DNA of 64,000 bases, taken from assembly GCF_905475465.1 (NCBI RefSeq), contig NC_062243.1, forward strand, positions 7,960,267 to 8,024,266, read 5' to 3'. Positions 1 through 11,522 of the stretch are shown here, in pieces. Source of the stretch: Pieris napi (Eukaryota > Arthropoda > Insecta > Lepidoptera > Pieridae). A program made the position numbers and the translations under genes. Within the stretch, counting starts at the first letter, position 1. Each line of letters begins with the position of its first letter. The notes beneath the pieces were generated by a model. The model was not told the DNA's origin and did not search any database. It saw only the letters and a program-made list of their open reading frames with translations.

Positions 1-938
1 TATACAGTATATAACGTTGATAACGCTTTGTTGAAAGAGACATAACACAATAGTATTTTAAACGGTCGAATGAGACTGATTTATTTTTTATGAATAATGT
101 TGACTTGTAGCACGCCCTTCGCATATTTGATATTAATTTTAAGCGTATTCATTAAGTAACTGTATTTTGTTTGTCATAAAATTATACCAGTGGGAGACAG
201 ACGACCCTAAACTACCTCATCCCCCATCCCCCATTTCAATTTTCCATTCAAGCGTTCAGTTGTCTCTGGCTCCGCGTGTGTTACAGTAGTGTCGCGGTGA
301 TTAAACATTTCCCGCGTATTTTTAATCTGTGACAATTTGATAATAATGTGATTTTGGATGCAGTGTAGTGTGTGTGATTTTTTACTAAATCATTTTTATA
401 CATGACTTCAAATATACTATCTTTGAAAAATATCGTAACGTGCCACAAAATAGTAATATTTCGTATTAAGTACATATAAATTGGTAGCGGAAAAAGTTAC
501 AATGAAAATATTTTAAAAACCGTGTCTTTCTGTATTTATATTATGATTTATTTCTAATGAAACTGTAATACTTAAACATGGTAATGTATAATACTTTTAT
601 CCTAAAACAGTTGGGCAGATTTTCAGCAATCATGTATCAATCTATGACTATAGTCATAGATTAGGTATTATTTAAAATTATATTTCCAGTATATAACAAA
701 TACAACTATTATTTACCTTGTAACTTATAACAAAATACGACAAACGTCTACGAATGTTTCACCTTTCGCCTTTAAACTTCCTCGTACTTTTATAAAATTC
801 ATGGAAAATTTCTTAAGAGTAGATTGAATCCAAAAAAAGTGTTAGCCAACTAGTTGAAGTTCAGGTTTTTTTTTTTAAATAAAAGTTGAATCAGAAAAGA
901 TTTAATGAATATTAAATACAGTAATGACAATAAAGGAA
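1..938. other. Intergenic, no gene recognised
   Basis: This is AT-rich sequence without a convincing reading frame. A somewhat GC-richer patch at about 190-320 contains TCAGTTG, resembling an arthropod initiator, and could be the start of an unseen 5' UTR. That is speculative. A perfect 20-base palindrome lies at 641-660. Confidence 0.4.
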
Positions 939-1205
939 GAGCAGTGTTGGCCTAGTTGCTTCAGCGTGCGACACTCATACCTGAGGTCGTAGGTTCGATC
1001 CCCGGCTGTGCAATGGACTTTCTTTCTATGTGCGCATTTAACATTTGCTCGAACGGTGAAGGAAAACATCGTGAGGAAACCGACATGTCTTAGACCCAAA
1101 AAGTCGACAGCGTGTATCAGGCACTGGAGGCTGATCACCTACTTGCCTATTAGATTTAAAAATGATCATGAAACAGATTCAGAAATCTGAGGCCATTGAT
1201 TTATT
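939..1205 (+). mobile_element. tRNA-derived SINE, family A, copy 1
   Basis: The head has a tRNA-like B box (GGTTCGATCCC near 991-1002) preceded by GTGTTGGCCTAGT. The body contains the family's conserved blocks ATCGTGAGGAAACC, AAAAAGTCGAC and CAGATTCAGAAATCTGAGG. Matching copies occur at about 16456, 17226, 32725, 36225 (inverted) and 44586. The 3' end fades into ATTTATTTA without a long poly(A). Confidence 0.85.
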
Positions 1206-2330
1206 TAATGATAATAAAGCCAATGACAGGATGATGATAAATGTTATCTATGCGAACCCAGCTTCATTTTAATATAATTCTGTAATTAAAGATAATACCG
1301 CAATGATTCAAACAAATTTAGAGTTTTGTATTTCTGAAAACTTATAAGTTAATGATATTTTGTTATGATACAATTCTTACCTCGTTCCATTAACATTGCA
1401 ACCGCGTACAAATTATTAAGTGGTGTCCAATATTTGTCCGGTTGCTGTGGTTTCAGACAAATCGTTTTTAAATCTTTTTTAAATCCTATTTTGTCGAATT
1501 TCACTTTTGGTAGAATATTCTGCGCTTTGGAAGGTGACCCGTCTCACCTAGATTCGAAGTGGGTCGGTAAAAATGATTTAAACTATGCTTGTCGGTGCTT
1601 AAACCAAGTTTAAATTTTAAAAATAACGTTCTTGAATTTGATGAGACTGCCTTTGTGCTATAATGACGTAATGTTTGTGTTACAATTTTATGTCAGCTAT
1701 AATAATAATTGTCTTCAAGAATAAAGACCGCGAATGTAGTGAATTTATTCTATATTGACTTCTATATATTGTTAATCGGTTATTAAAAAAGGAATTCCTA
1801 AGCGATATCAGAACGCAAATATGAATTTAAGCTTGATAATACTTAGACGTAACCAAAACTAAAACGATACCTGACTAAAAGTACAGTTTTGATATTTGTG
1901 TCAAAAAAAGGGAATTTTTTAGGCAAATATTGGTTTACGCGAGTACTACGCTTTTTAAGATCACTTCTGATGCGAATATTACATTATTTAGATAACTTTC
2001 TACGTATAATGCTTCGTAGTTCGGTAATTTTCTCCTATTATTAGAAATATCCTTTTTTGTAGTAATTCTAACGAATTATTACAAAAAAGTATTTCATAAT
2101 ATACACAAAATAACCTTCAATCCGTTATTAAATAAACATTTTATACATGCGACATTACGTTTTCGCAGTAAATTGTACCTAGATTATATTATTTTCATAC
2201 TTAAATATTGAAATTCTTAGCTTAATATTTGTAACTTAAGTTAATTTATATTTAATGTGTTTTGGAAAACGTTACACAAAAAGAGTATTTTCATGGAATT
2301 TTTAGAGATAAATAAGACCTTTTTATATTT
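1206..2330. other. Intergenic, no gene recognised
   Basis: An 82-codon open frame at 1365-1613 has no recognisable domain and no flanking splice signals, so I treat it as chance. Otherwise this is AT-rich sequence with nothing identifiable. Confidence 0.4.
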
Positions 2331-2331
2331 A

Positions 2332-2622
2332 TTACCTGATCCGTATCACCTCCGATCGTTTAATTAAATTATAATAATCACAATCTGATATTGATACTAG
2401 TGGACCCGACAGACATTGTCCTGCATGATATTTCAAGTAATTAGTAAAGCAAAGTATGAAAGTACCGACTGCAGCGCCATCTGGCGGGCTGATTTGTGAA
2501 TCTAAACCATTCCCAGATCCCCTTGAACACACACAAAGAATTTCATCAAAATCGGTCCAGTCGTTTGAGAAAAGTTCAGTGACATACACACTCACAGAAG
2601 AATTATATATATAAAGATGTCA
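2332..2622. repeat. Dispersed repeat ending in a TATATATAAAGAT-type tail
   Basis: The stretch includes ACTGCAGCGCCATCTGGCGG and a conserved-looking tail (AAATCGGTCCAGTCGTTTGA, then ACATACACACTCACAGAAGAA and an AT run) of a kind widely dispersed in lepidopteran genomes. It may be the 3' part of a non-LTR element or a Helitron-like element; I cannot decide which. The 87-codon minus-strand frame over it is not a gene. Confidence 0.5.
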
Positions 2623-3229
2623 CTCAGGCAGCTTTCACACTAGAAAGTATATTTGTAATCGGCTCCCTAGCGCCAGAGATTACAAACTAACTGAGGTAAA
2701 TTATTTATCTTAAATTCTTTTATCTTAAAATATAATTTTAACATATATATCATACTCTATTAAGAGTTCGCTGCAAGTTTTATTTGAAAAGGTTATTGAT
2801 TATGTAACCAATAAAAGACAAGGGGCGGTCATGAATTTTTCACGGGGAGATTTTTATTGCCATTACTGTATTATTCCAGCCACTTTAGGTTCAATTTACA
2901 AATTGTTTTGATAAAAAAAAGAGCGAAAGTTCTTTTTTGAAATGAAATAAATATCGCAACCTCTGTGCTTCTTTGGTAACACTCGATGTATAATAGAAGC
3001 TCTATTCTCGACGATACAATATTTTTTTGGGATTTTGCTGATTGTCTATATGAAATATGATCAATACAGATAACAACAGGTGAGTTGGACGAGGTACCAA
3101 CTTACTGATAAAACGTAAAAGGCAACAAATTCACGTTTCTTTTAATTATTTATTGGCTAAATAACTTTCTATTCCAACCAGAAATAAATATATATTTTTC
3201 TGTTTGTACGTACGTTTTATCACCATATA
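2623..3229. other. Intergenic, nothing recognised
   Basis: AT-rich sequence with short homopolymers and no open frame of note. It ends at the transposon complex. Confidence 0.4.
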
Positions 3230-3549
3230 CTGCCCTGCGATTCTGTAACTCACTGTTAATCCGTGAGTCCACTACGCAGTAACAGCGCTCCCTTCGTCAC
3301 TGACGTAATTTTTGGAATCTCATGGTATTCTGTTAAGAAATTTTACATTACGTCTTGATAAGTGGAGGCAGGTAACCTAGTAAGTTGTTGTCTATTAATA
3401 TCGTGACAATTGACTCATTTTATTTTATAAAAAGAGTAAATTGTCAAAATTTTCATCATACATAAACAAAATATTTTTAATAAAACAAAATAGAGAACAA
3501 AATGGTCGACGTTTGAAATAAAATTAATAATATTAAAAAAAAGATAAAC
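3230..3549 (+). mobile_element. Terminal-repeat stub joined to a 5'-truncated MITE (family M2)
   Basis: Positions 3230-3232 are CTG, followed by CCCTGCGATTCTGTAACTC, the same terminal repeat that starts the giant element at 3552. At 3255 the sequence switches to the right-hand 280 bases of the M2 MITE seen intact at 11523-11911, running to its GATAAAC end at 3549. The piece is therefore a chimera lying between two direct copies of the terminal repeat. Confidence 0.75.
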
Positions 3550-3551
3550 TG

Positions 3552-5133
3552 CCCTGCGATTCTGTAACTCGCTTCACACACTCTCAGCGCTGAGTTTTGC
3601 TGTCAAATCGTTCGTTTCGGTGTCATGTTACAATTTGGTATTCTGTTAAACAATAACCGCGACAAAAGCGCCGCTCAAATAAGATTGTTCACATTTGGAA
3701 CTAAAATTTGGCACTGCTACACTTACGCTCCAAAATTGTTGGTATTTGGTATTCTGATACATACCATTTGACATCTCATCTCATTTAAATGTACATTTTG
3801 TACGTCAAATTAAAAGTTGCTCTTCCCTCGCTGAAATCGTCATTTACCAGTGAGTTAGCCATTTTTAGCGAAGTTAAAACTTGTTTTATGTGAAAATATT
3901 CTAACATAGGACAATCTATATGTATCTTGGGGTAAGTTTATAAAATAATATTTATCAATACAGCATTATTTTACGAAAAAAATTATATATATAAACATTA
4001 AGCTTCGTGAAATTGAAATTTGTTATTGTTACAGAAGGCCCGTTTCCACTTTTAAAGTTTAAACCTCTATTTCAAGAAATAAATGATGTAATCCATTAAA
4101 AAATACTTAATATAATATCTATAGATGGCGAAGAAAATGTAGGCACGAAACGACCAATTGGTTTCTCGGCGTTGGTTATTATCGCTTTTTTCCAATACTC
4201 AAGAAATTATATGGTATTGACGAAACCTAGAACATATGCTGCTGAGATGAACGAAGAGTCTAGTAAATACTAAATAGATGATCTAAGGTAAACATTTTGA
4301 TTACTTTAGCATTAAAAATATAATTTTTATCCAAGAACCAATTTTTCGATGCAGTCTTGATCATGTCTTGTCTCCAGCATAGATAAGTCGAACAAAAAAC
4401 GATAAATAAGATAGGTAAATATTGTAATATATTTGTATTTTTCTACTATACTAAAATTATAAATCTAATAATTTCAGAGATCCCCAAATGTTCAAAATTC
4501 CTGATAGAAAAATACATTCTGCCTTTGAAGAAGAAGAATATTACATGTGTATCATACAACAAGGCCCCTGGATATAAAAAGACACAATAGTGCAGACATT
4601 TTCAAATTATTGAATTTCGACTATCCTTCAATTTATAATAAATGATAACACAGTACAATTTCGGTTCCTATATTTTTATAAAATATATTGATATAACATT
4701 AAGGTTTTGGATAAAAACATTATTCTGCTTTACACAAGTATGAAATACCATCATTACATACATGATGGTTTAAGTACTTTTTTAAATTTATCGTTCATAA
4801 CTATTACTTTTTACAAACTAATTAGAAAATATATTAAAATAAATATATTTATCTACAAAATAAAGTAGATGTTATTGATTAGCTCTATGTGAGGCTGTGT
4901 TTTAATTAGTTTTTATTATACTTAAGTTTGTTTTACTGAAAGTTATTTTGTAGTTCGTTAAAAGTTTACTATAATCATTAAATTAAATGTTTAAAGTAAA
5001 ATATTGTTCTTTTATTCACCTATAAAGTAACATGGCTTATATATTTTTCATTTCGGCTTAGCTATGTATTTAACTCGGTTACTACGTTTTCTATAGGCAG
5101 TCATTAAATAAGTGGTAGATTTAATTAATCATT
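3552..5133 (+). repeat. Left arm, outer part, of the fold-back element
   Basis: This is the reverse complement of 13643-15231 with only scattered mismatches, for example in the first 250 bases. It contains intron-like signals: a donor at 3932, an acceptor near 4034, a donor at 4289 and an acceptor at 4481 followed by a 33-codon open stretch. No continuous coding sequence could be built. Confidence 0.85.
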
Positions 5134-5312
5134 GATGTGCCTCCGGAAAACATACAGCATTGTATAATGAAGAAGCAATGTATACTTAGCCATGAAGTGC
5201 GATACATACCGAGTGAAATAGTTCCGCTTAGATAGAATAGATGGCGCTGTAATCGCCTCAACTTCATACTTATCTTAACCAGCTAGGACGGTGTCATTTC
5301 CACAGCCATAGC
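5134..5312. repeat. DIRS left inverted terminal repeat
   Basis: After a short unique edge (GATGTGCCTCC), the sequence from GGAAAACATACAGCATTG to CACAGCCATAG matches 9787-9954 in reverse complement. The unequal outer edges are normal for DIRS elements. Confidence 0.88.
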
Positions 5313-5494
5313 GTTGTGTACTTTCGCCGCGTGCGGTCGAAACCGAAACAACTCAATAACGACTTAAAACCTTATAGTCTTTCTTAGTGTTAATTATTAG
5401 CAAAACGCATTATTATACATCACAATTGCGTAATGGACTCACGATGCCGATAAGGCCGCCGCCGGGGCCGATCAGGCAAGTAGTCTAAAAAAGT

Positions 5495-6345
5495 GTCGAG
5501 CAAGGTCGCGAACAAGACAAAGAGGACTCCACGTGCACCAGCAGCGCGTCTGATAGCGACTCGGAGCGCGAGGGACCGCCACGAAAGAAAAGGAAACGAG
5601 TAGCACAGGTAACGGTCGATCCCATGATCGACGCGTTATATAATCAGGTGAGTTTCCTCACAAATTTTATAATGCATCAACGATATTATGTACCAAATGT
5701 CAACGCCAGTGCGTCCAATGACGAGGGTACCCACTGACCGACCAACTACTATAGCCATTTTTTATTAATCCGTCGACCCGAAAATCGAAATCTCTGGGCT
5801 TGGTCGCAAATATTGATGATAAAAAGATTATTAAGAAGCCGATAAAAAAGAAAAAAAAAATACAAAATAAATATATAAAAATATAATAATATATTAAGCT
5901 TTTAAAACTCCTATGTCAAAGGGAATTACTACAATCTGGATTACAAAAAATCATAAACTGGACTCGTAATAACCCAACGGAATTAAAACCCGCGATTAAA
6001 TCTTTTCACAAAAATATCCTATATTGTTGGTAATGAATCACCTTCTTACAAATTGCATGAACAAACCCTGCAAATTGTATGCGGAAAACGAGCGGAATGT
6101 ATATAAACTAGGCGTAAAAGATTAATAAGTAAGATTTCGGACAAAAGTATTCAAACTGCGCTTAGTAATATACCTCCTAGCGAGGAATTTTTATTTGACA
6201 AAAGTAAGCTCGCGTCCCTAATACAATCCCTCGGTGGGCCGCAATTCTGGTTATCTCCGCCGCAAGAGTAAGAGCTTTTTAAACCTAGATACAAAGAATC
6301 GTAAGCGTCTACATCCAAATACAGACACCAGGCACAAAATGGAAA
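5495..6345 (+). pseudogene. DIRS gag-like region, broken
   Basis: An open stretch to the stop at 5735-5737 encodes a serine/aspartate/glutamate-rich segment, then the nuclear-localisation-like PPRKKRKR and VTVDPMIDALYNQ. After a broken middle, 6130-6345 encodes a second recognisable block, IPPSEEFLFDKSKLASLIQS then GGPQFWLSPP, typical of DIRS ORF1 proteins. Intervening stops and frameshifts make it non-functional. A GAG-type nucleic-acid-binding role is known for the family but not shown here. Confidence 0.7.
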
Positions 6346-6654
6346 AAAAAAATTTTTCGTAATACCCACCTAAAACAAGAAACGATGCGAACGTTTAACA
6401 GGAAAATCGATAGTCATAAACAACTTTAAAACTACCCGTTATCTAACAATGAGGGTAAAAAATTACTATCCAACATAATTCAAGGATTCCGCATACCTCT
6501 GTACAAGAAACCGCTTTGTTAATTCCAATAAATCGAATAGTAAGTCAATACACAACCGAACCGTCACCTACGACATCGCAGATAATCATAGAACTCCTGT
6601 ATCAAGCAAGGTATCCTACAAACAGTTCTCAATAAAACCCCCAGTTTTATATCC

Positions 6655-7250
6655 AAAATGGTTCTTCGCAGGAAAAGCAACGGCACGATGCGTTCTGTTG
6701 TAGATTTGCGAGAACTAAACCGATTCGTAAAGACAAAACATTTTCGGTTGATCACCCACGGCTTAGTCCCAGACTTTCTTCAACTAGGGGACTGGATGAT
6801 AAATAGATTTATCACAAGCCTATTTCCATCTACCGGCAGCGAGATCACACCGACCTTTCTTAAGGCTCAGCTAAAAAGGGCAGTTATACGAAAACATGAC
6901 TTGCCTTCCTTTTGGGCTAGCGTCAGTACCACACCTTTTCTCTGCAGTATCATGTCGGGTCGCGGAGACCTTACGTGCGAAGGGATGTCGAGTGCTAGTC
7001 TTCCTAGACGACTACCTTCTGGTCAACCAAGACCACTCCAAGTTAAATTCTCAGGCCGCGGAGGCCGTGAGACACTTGGAACACCCGCCAAGTTAGATTC
7101 TCAGGCCGCGGAGGCCGTGAGACACTTGGAACACCTAGGTTGGAAAATCAATTACCAAAAAAATCCGTATTGGTACCAACCCAAAATTTAGAATACCTTG
7201 GAATTCGCTGGAATACTATGGTCAATGTGATGTCGCTACCCAAGGTAAAA
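6655..7250 (+). pseudogene. DIRS reverse transcriptase, broken
   Basis: Frame-shifted pieces of a reverse transcriptase read in order. The first is RRKSNGTMRSVVDLRELNRF (6667 on), then LVPDFLQLGDWM, then LPFGLASVPHLFSAV (6902 on), then the catalytic box VLVFLDDYLL at about 6990-7020 and LGWKINYQK near 7140. FLDD corresponds to the LDD form of the YxDD box used by DIRS elements. At least two frameshifts and a 50-base tandem duplication (7040-7138) inactivate it. Its neighbours are gag upstream and RNase H downstream, the usual DIRS order. Confidence 0.85.
7040..7138 (+). repeat. 50-base tandem duplication inside the reverse transcriptase relic
   Basis: The unit starting AAGTTA(A/G)ATTCTCAGG at 7040 and again at 7090 is repeated twice with one or two differences. 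It shifts the frame (50 is not a multiple of 3). Confidence 0.85.
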
Positions 7251-7439
7251 ATACAGCGCAAAAACCATAGTTATGCGTTGTATTCGCGAGTTTCAAAGCT
7301 TTGCTAGGGCAAGTAAACTTCGCAAACTTTCAAACTAAACTCGTGCCCCGCGGGAGGCTTCACTGTCGCCAGGTACAGATCTTTCTGCGACAATTCAACA
7401 AGATCCGACCCCGTCGAGGTCAACTGCTGCCTCAGATTG

Positions 7440-7860
7440 TAGGGCAGGAACTGATGTGGTGGCTCGGAGCTACTCATCAGACGACGCCAATACACAAAGA
7501 ACCTGTAACCCACTTCCTAGCGACGGACGCCTCGGATTGGGGTTGGGGGGGGGTTCACATCTAGACAGAAACCTTGTCAGGAAAATGGTCATACCAATAG
7601 AAAACGTGGCACTGCAACAAAAAGGACTTATATGCAGTGATAGCTGCAATAAAAATAAATGTAAAAATATTACAAAACACACACGTGTTAATACAATCGG
7701 ACAAATGAAACTCTGATTGCATACATTCAAACAGAAGGTGGAACGAAATCGATAGGGTTACTTACACTAACCTTCAAACTATTGCACCTGACGGACAAAT
7801 TCAATATAACTCTGTCGGTACATTACCTACCAGGTTGATCATAGCAGACAGATTATACAG
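7440..7860 (+). pseudogene. DIRS RNase H region, broken
   Basis: The sequence encodes WWLGATHQTT then FLATDASDWGWGG, the signature TDAS..GWG of DIRS RNase H domains. After an in-frame stop at 7561-7563 it continues with LYAVIAAIKINV and VLIQSDK, matching the later acidic residues of the fold. The domain is interrupted by stops and a shift near 7705. RNase H normally removes the RNA strand during reverse transcription. Confidence 0.8.
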
Positions 7861-8329
7861 GGGAAAAAAGGCTGCGTAGTGGCACCTTCCTCCTCTAGCA
7901 TGGGTGTTTCGCCCTCCAAGTCTGTTACCCTGAGTTTTAGCACACCTAAACCGGGCGACGGGAACCTATCTGATAGTTGCTTCAGATTGGCCGCAAGGTT
8001 TCTGGCTGCAGGACCTGAAATCCAGGTCTCTAGATCACCCCCACGAAATTCAATATCTATCGCAGACACTCGTAGATACGACAATTGCACTGTCTCCTCC
8101 ACAAATACAAGCATTGACCCTAAAAGTTTGGGAAATTGGGGGTGGGGTGACCAAATAAAAGACTGGTCCACACTGGAAAAAGATTAACTTTTGAAGAGTT
8201 GGTCACTCCACCTGTCCACTTATTTACCCGCAATCAAAAGAGGGCTGTCATGGTGTGACAACTCTCAAGTGAACCCAAAATCCCCTCAAACAGCCGATAT
8301 TGCAAAAAATTTAATATCACTTTTTCTAA

Positions 8330-8876
8330 AAGAAAATTTATTTATTTATTTATTTAATTATAAGTAATCTTACAGCTAACATACATAATATTACAAAACA
8401 AACACTTAGACAGTACAGAAAGCCAAAACAGGAATTTATCCTATCAACCATCCTTGTTCGCAAATCGGCAATTTTAACTTTTTGCGGTCCCCATGTAGAA
8501 CAACAAACATTTTCAAATTTTATTATTAAACACATCCTCAGAGTATTAGGAGTAACTAAACCAAAAGTCGTGAAATCATCCGTCACGTGGGATCCGCGAA
8601 TAGTACTAGACTAGCTTTCTTCCAACCCTCCTAGGGATACTTTATTCGATACGGCTCGCAGTACAGCCACAGTATTGCATTTAGCATTGGGCCGCAGGGT
8701 TCACTTTATTAGAAATTACTGACGAGCAATTCGTGGATGATGGTGGTAACATTTATTTAACACCGGTATTCGAATCTAAGACAGACACTCAAGACGCCAG
8801 TCAACATGGAAACTTTCTAAACACCACGATAAAACATATGCCCTATCACTTTAGTGAGACTTCAGTTAGTCCTGAT
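8330..8876 (+). pseudogene. DIRS tyrosine recombinase region, broken and SINE-interrupted
   Basis: Position in the element and sequence point to the tyrosine recombinase. A stretch from about 8440 encodes STILVRKSAILTFCGP and then VTWDPRIVLD, a stop, and LSSNPPRDTLFDTARSTATV with LHLALGRRVH, resembling the start of the catalytic core (the region around the first conserved arginine). The C-terminal catalytic part cannot be followed past the SINE at 8877. Assignment relies mainly on context. Confidence 0.55.
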
Positions 8877-9133
8877 GACTCATTGGTCTAGTGGTTAGTA
8901 CCCCTGACTGCGAATCCATGGGTCCCAGGTTCGATTCCCGGCTGGGACGAACATTGATGTGATGAGCATTTGGTGTTGTGCTTGGGTCTTAGGTGTTTAA
9001 ATATGTAATTATATGTCTATCTTTCTATAATATGTATGTATATCCGTTGCCTAGTACCCATAACACAAGCTTCACCAGCTTAGCATGGGACTAGGTCAAT
9101 TGGTGTGAACTGTCTTTAAAAAAAAAAAAAAAA
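8877..9133 (+). mobile_element. tRNA-derived SINE, family B, copy 1
   Basis: The tRNA-like head has TGGTCTAGTGGTTAGTACCC (A box) and GGTTCGATTCCCGG (B box). The body ends GTGTGAACTGTCTTT plus a run of A. It matches the copy at 19711-19958 along its length. No clear target duplication was found. It sits within the DIRS recombinase relic. Confidence 0.9.
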
Positions 9134-9660
9134 TTGCTTTGAGTAACAGGTACAACAAGATCTCAAGTAAAAAATCTAAACAATATTTTTTTATCCATCA
9201 ACAGCAAAATAATTAGGTCGAAAATCAACCAATAGATGAAATTTTTTATTACACGAGGTAATTGGAAATCTTCAAATACATAGATTCTTTAATCATTACT
9301 GCCGCGAGATAGACTCTCGTAGAGAAAACTCATCACTCTTTCTTTAATACATTTGCACCATATCGTAATTATAGAAATACCTTGTTGTTATGATAGGAAG
9401 TTTATATTATTATGTTAATTGTACATCTAAATCAGATGAGTATATAGTTACTAGTAACTGTAGTTATATTTATACCGTAACTAAGAATAATAATTGCTAA
9501 ATACTTATGCTTTGATTAAGAATAATGGCAAGTAAATAAAATAGTTATATAAACAATAACGGCTTTAGCTAAAGCCCGGACCTTAATTCTTCATAATCAT
9601 CATAGCGTTGTGTTTTATATTGTACTATATACATCCACCAGCAGATAACAAACACGTCTT

Positions 9661-9764
9661 CATTATACAATGCTGTATGTTTTCCGGAGGCACATCAATA
9701 TGACGGTTTTACATAACAATAAAACCGATATTATGTGCCGAGAAGGAAAACATACAGCATTGTA
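9661..9764. repeat. DIRS internal complementary region
   Basis: Positions 9661-9697 are the reverse complement of the left outer edge (5133-5169), and 9704-9764 the reverse complement of the right outer edge (9937-9999). They are fused as the two ends would be in a circle. This is the DIRS template for completing element ends, and it predicts the junction GTCATATTGATG. Confidence 0.9.
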
Positions 9765-9786
9765 GGAAGCTCTTCCTGGTGAAGAC

Positions 9787-9999
9787 TCTATGACTGTGGA
9801 AATGACACCGTCCTAGCTGGTTAAGATAAGTATGAAGTTGAGGCGATTACAGCGCCATCTATTCTATCTAAGCGGAACTATTTCACTCGGTATGTATCGC
9901 ACTTCATGGCTAAGTATACATTGCTTCTTCATTATACAATGCTGTATGTTTTCCTTCTCGGCACATAATATCGGTTTTATTGTTATGTAAAACCGTCAT
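9787..9999. repeat. DIRS right inverted terminal repeat
   Basis: Reverse complement of the left repeat over about 165 bases, plus a 45-base right-only extension (9955-9999) that also appears, inverted, in the internal complementary region. Confidence 0.88.
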
Positions 10000-10002
10000 A
10001 TT

Positions 10003-11522
10003 TTATTAATATAATATTATTAGATACAAAAAAATTATTATGAAGTACACAATTATCTTAAACACGGTAATACAATTTTTCATATAAAAATCATAGTTGT
10101 CCAAACTGCATTCAAAATAGATTAGTGGTCTCGGTTTAATATCTCTTCTTAACATTTCAATAATTGGTCATTTTCTTCCTCATTCTTGACAACTACCACT
10201 GATGGCTGTAATACAATGATTATCTGTTAAAATTGTAAATAGAGAAATGTGGTAGGTCACTGTACTGACACAATAATATTGCATAGCAATTTAATTATTG
10301 TAAAGTTAAGGTAAATAATAAAAAAACTTGCATAAAACACACAAAAACTTATATATGGGATATCTTTGTATTTCTAAGTAAAGTATCTTAAAAACATGTT
10401 TGATAATATTATAACTAAGCCAAATATTATTAAAAGTTTTATGGTAACAAGGCTTAGTAATTTCGCACAGTATTTGATTCAGTACTATGAATAAAAAAAA
10501 TCTTGAGCAAACCTATATTTAGACTCAAAAATCCAAATCCAAGTATGTACTTTAAAAACAATTATTTATTAATGAAACAAATCCAAGACCCATAAAGGGT
10601 ATGTTTAGTTTTAAAGTGTAGTCAGCAGCAATAACTATCTTTTGATTGCTTCATTAAATAAGTTATGGCAATGTTGTTTCCAACATTTAAAATTAACGTT
10701 GATCACTTGAAATGGTATGAATTTGAGCAATTGAAAGCTTATATATTTGATCCAACATACCTAACATGATTATTTATACTTGTATTCTGAAATCTGAACA
10801 ATTAAATTAAATTCAACTTGATCAGTTAAAATTAATACTTCTTATATTTCATAAATGGAATTTGAAGTTAGGAAACCTAAAAATATTTTTTTATTTGACA
10901 TTTTTAACCAACAATTTCATTATTCTTTACAATGTTGCTTCGATTTAACCTATTACATTTGACTTCAAATTTGCCATCAAACAAACAAACTTTGTTAACT
11001 GTTTTACTAGTCACTACTTATTCCTATTTATTTACTATGATAGTTATTATATTTCTAAAATAGTTTTAATAGAATTCAGTTTTTATGAGTGTTAGTAAAA
11101 ACATAGGTAATATTGTTGTTGTGTGTTTGACCTCTGAATCACTTAAAAAGGTTGCAATAGTAGTTTCATGGCATCTAAAAAGTACCAACACTTGCACTTA
11201 CACAAATGAATAAATATATAAACACTAATTTTTCTTCTTTATAGATAGGTACCCTTTTATTTTATAATTACTCAACAAAATATTATATGAAAACATTGGT
11301 ATTAACCTTGGTTACCTTTAGTAACATTTTGAAAATTTAAAACACCTATCCATCCTGTTTACTTTGAATCCGTAGCCCATTTGCTGAGAGAATCACTTTT
11401 AGCGTGACATCATCTTTTATCTTTTTGTTAAGATAATATTCTTAAATTTTTTACAATATATCCAGATGTTAGGTATCCCTTGTTTCGTGCTGAAACATAA
11501 TTAATATTTTTAAGTTTCTGTC
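10003..11522 (+). repeat. Left arm, inner part, of the fold-back element
   Basis: This pairs in reverse complement with 12122-13642 and is nearly identical by eye over the compared blocks. It contains no gene recognised. Confidence 0.85.

Larger units (their letters stand above)
5134..9999 (+). mobile_element. DIRS-type tyrosine-recombinase retrotransposon, decayed
   Basis: The element carries all structural marks of DIRS elements: inverted terminal repeats (5134-5312 and 9787-9999), an internal complementary region (9661-9764), and in order a gag-like region, reverse transcriptase, RNase H and a tyrosine-recombinase-like region, all on the plus strand. Each coding part has stop codons or frameshifts, and a SINE sits in the recombinase part. 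There is no ordinary target duplication. Instead ATT occurs at both borders (5131-5133 and 10000-10002) and once at the empty site in the opposite arm (13643-13645, complement), as expected for recombinase-mediated insertion of a circle. It is therefore a dead copy inserted after the fold-back arms existed. Confidence 0.9.

Noticed and set aside
902..1190. Open frames on both strands over 902-1190
   Set aside because: They lie within a tRNA-derived SINE; near-identical frames arise at the other SINE copies (for example 44565-44750).
1365..1613. 82-codon frame as a coding exon
   Set aside because: No similarity recognised and no suitable splice sites in frame.
6564..7564. Host gene related to reverse transcriptase
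   Set aside because: The stops, frameshifts and surrounding inverted repeats show a dead DIRS retroelement.
7839..8187. Frames of about 100 codons on both strands
   Set aside because: They overlap the decayed DIRS RNase H to recombinase interval and show no domain; the real element reads in another frame.
8880..8950. tRNA gene
   Set aside because: The A and B box-like sequence belongs to a SINE head that recurs at 19711 with the same body; it is not a folded functional tRNA.
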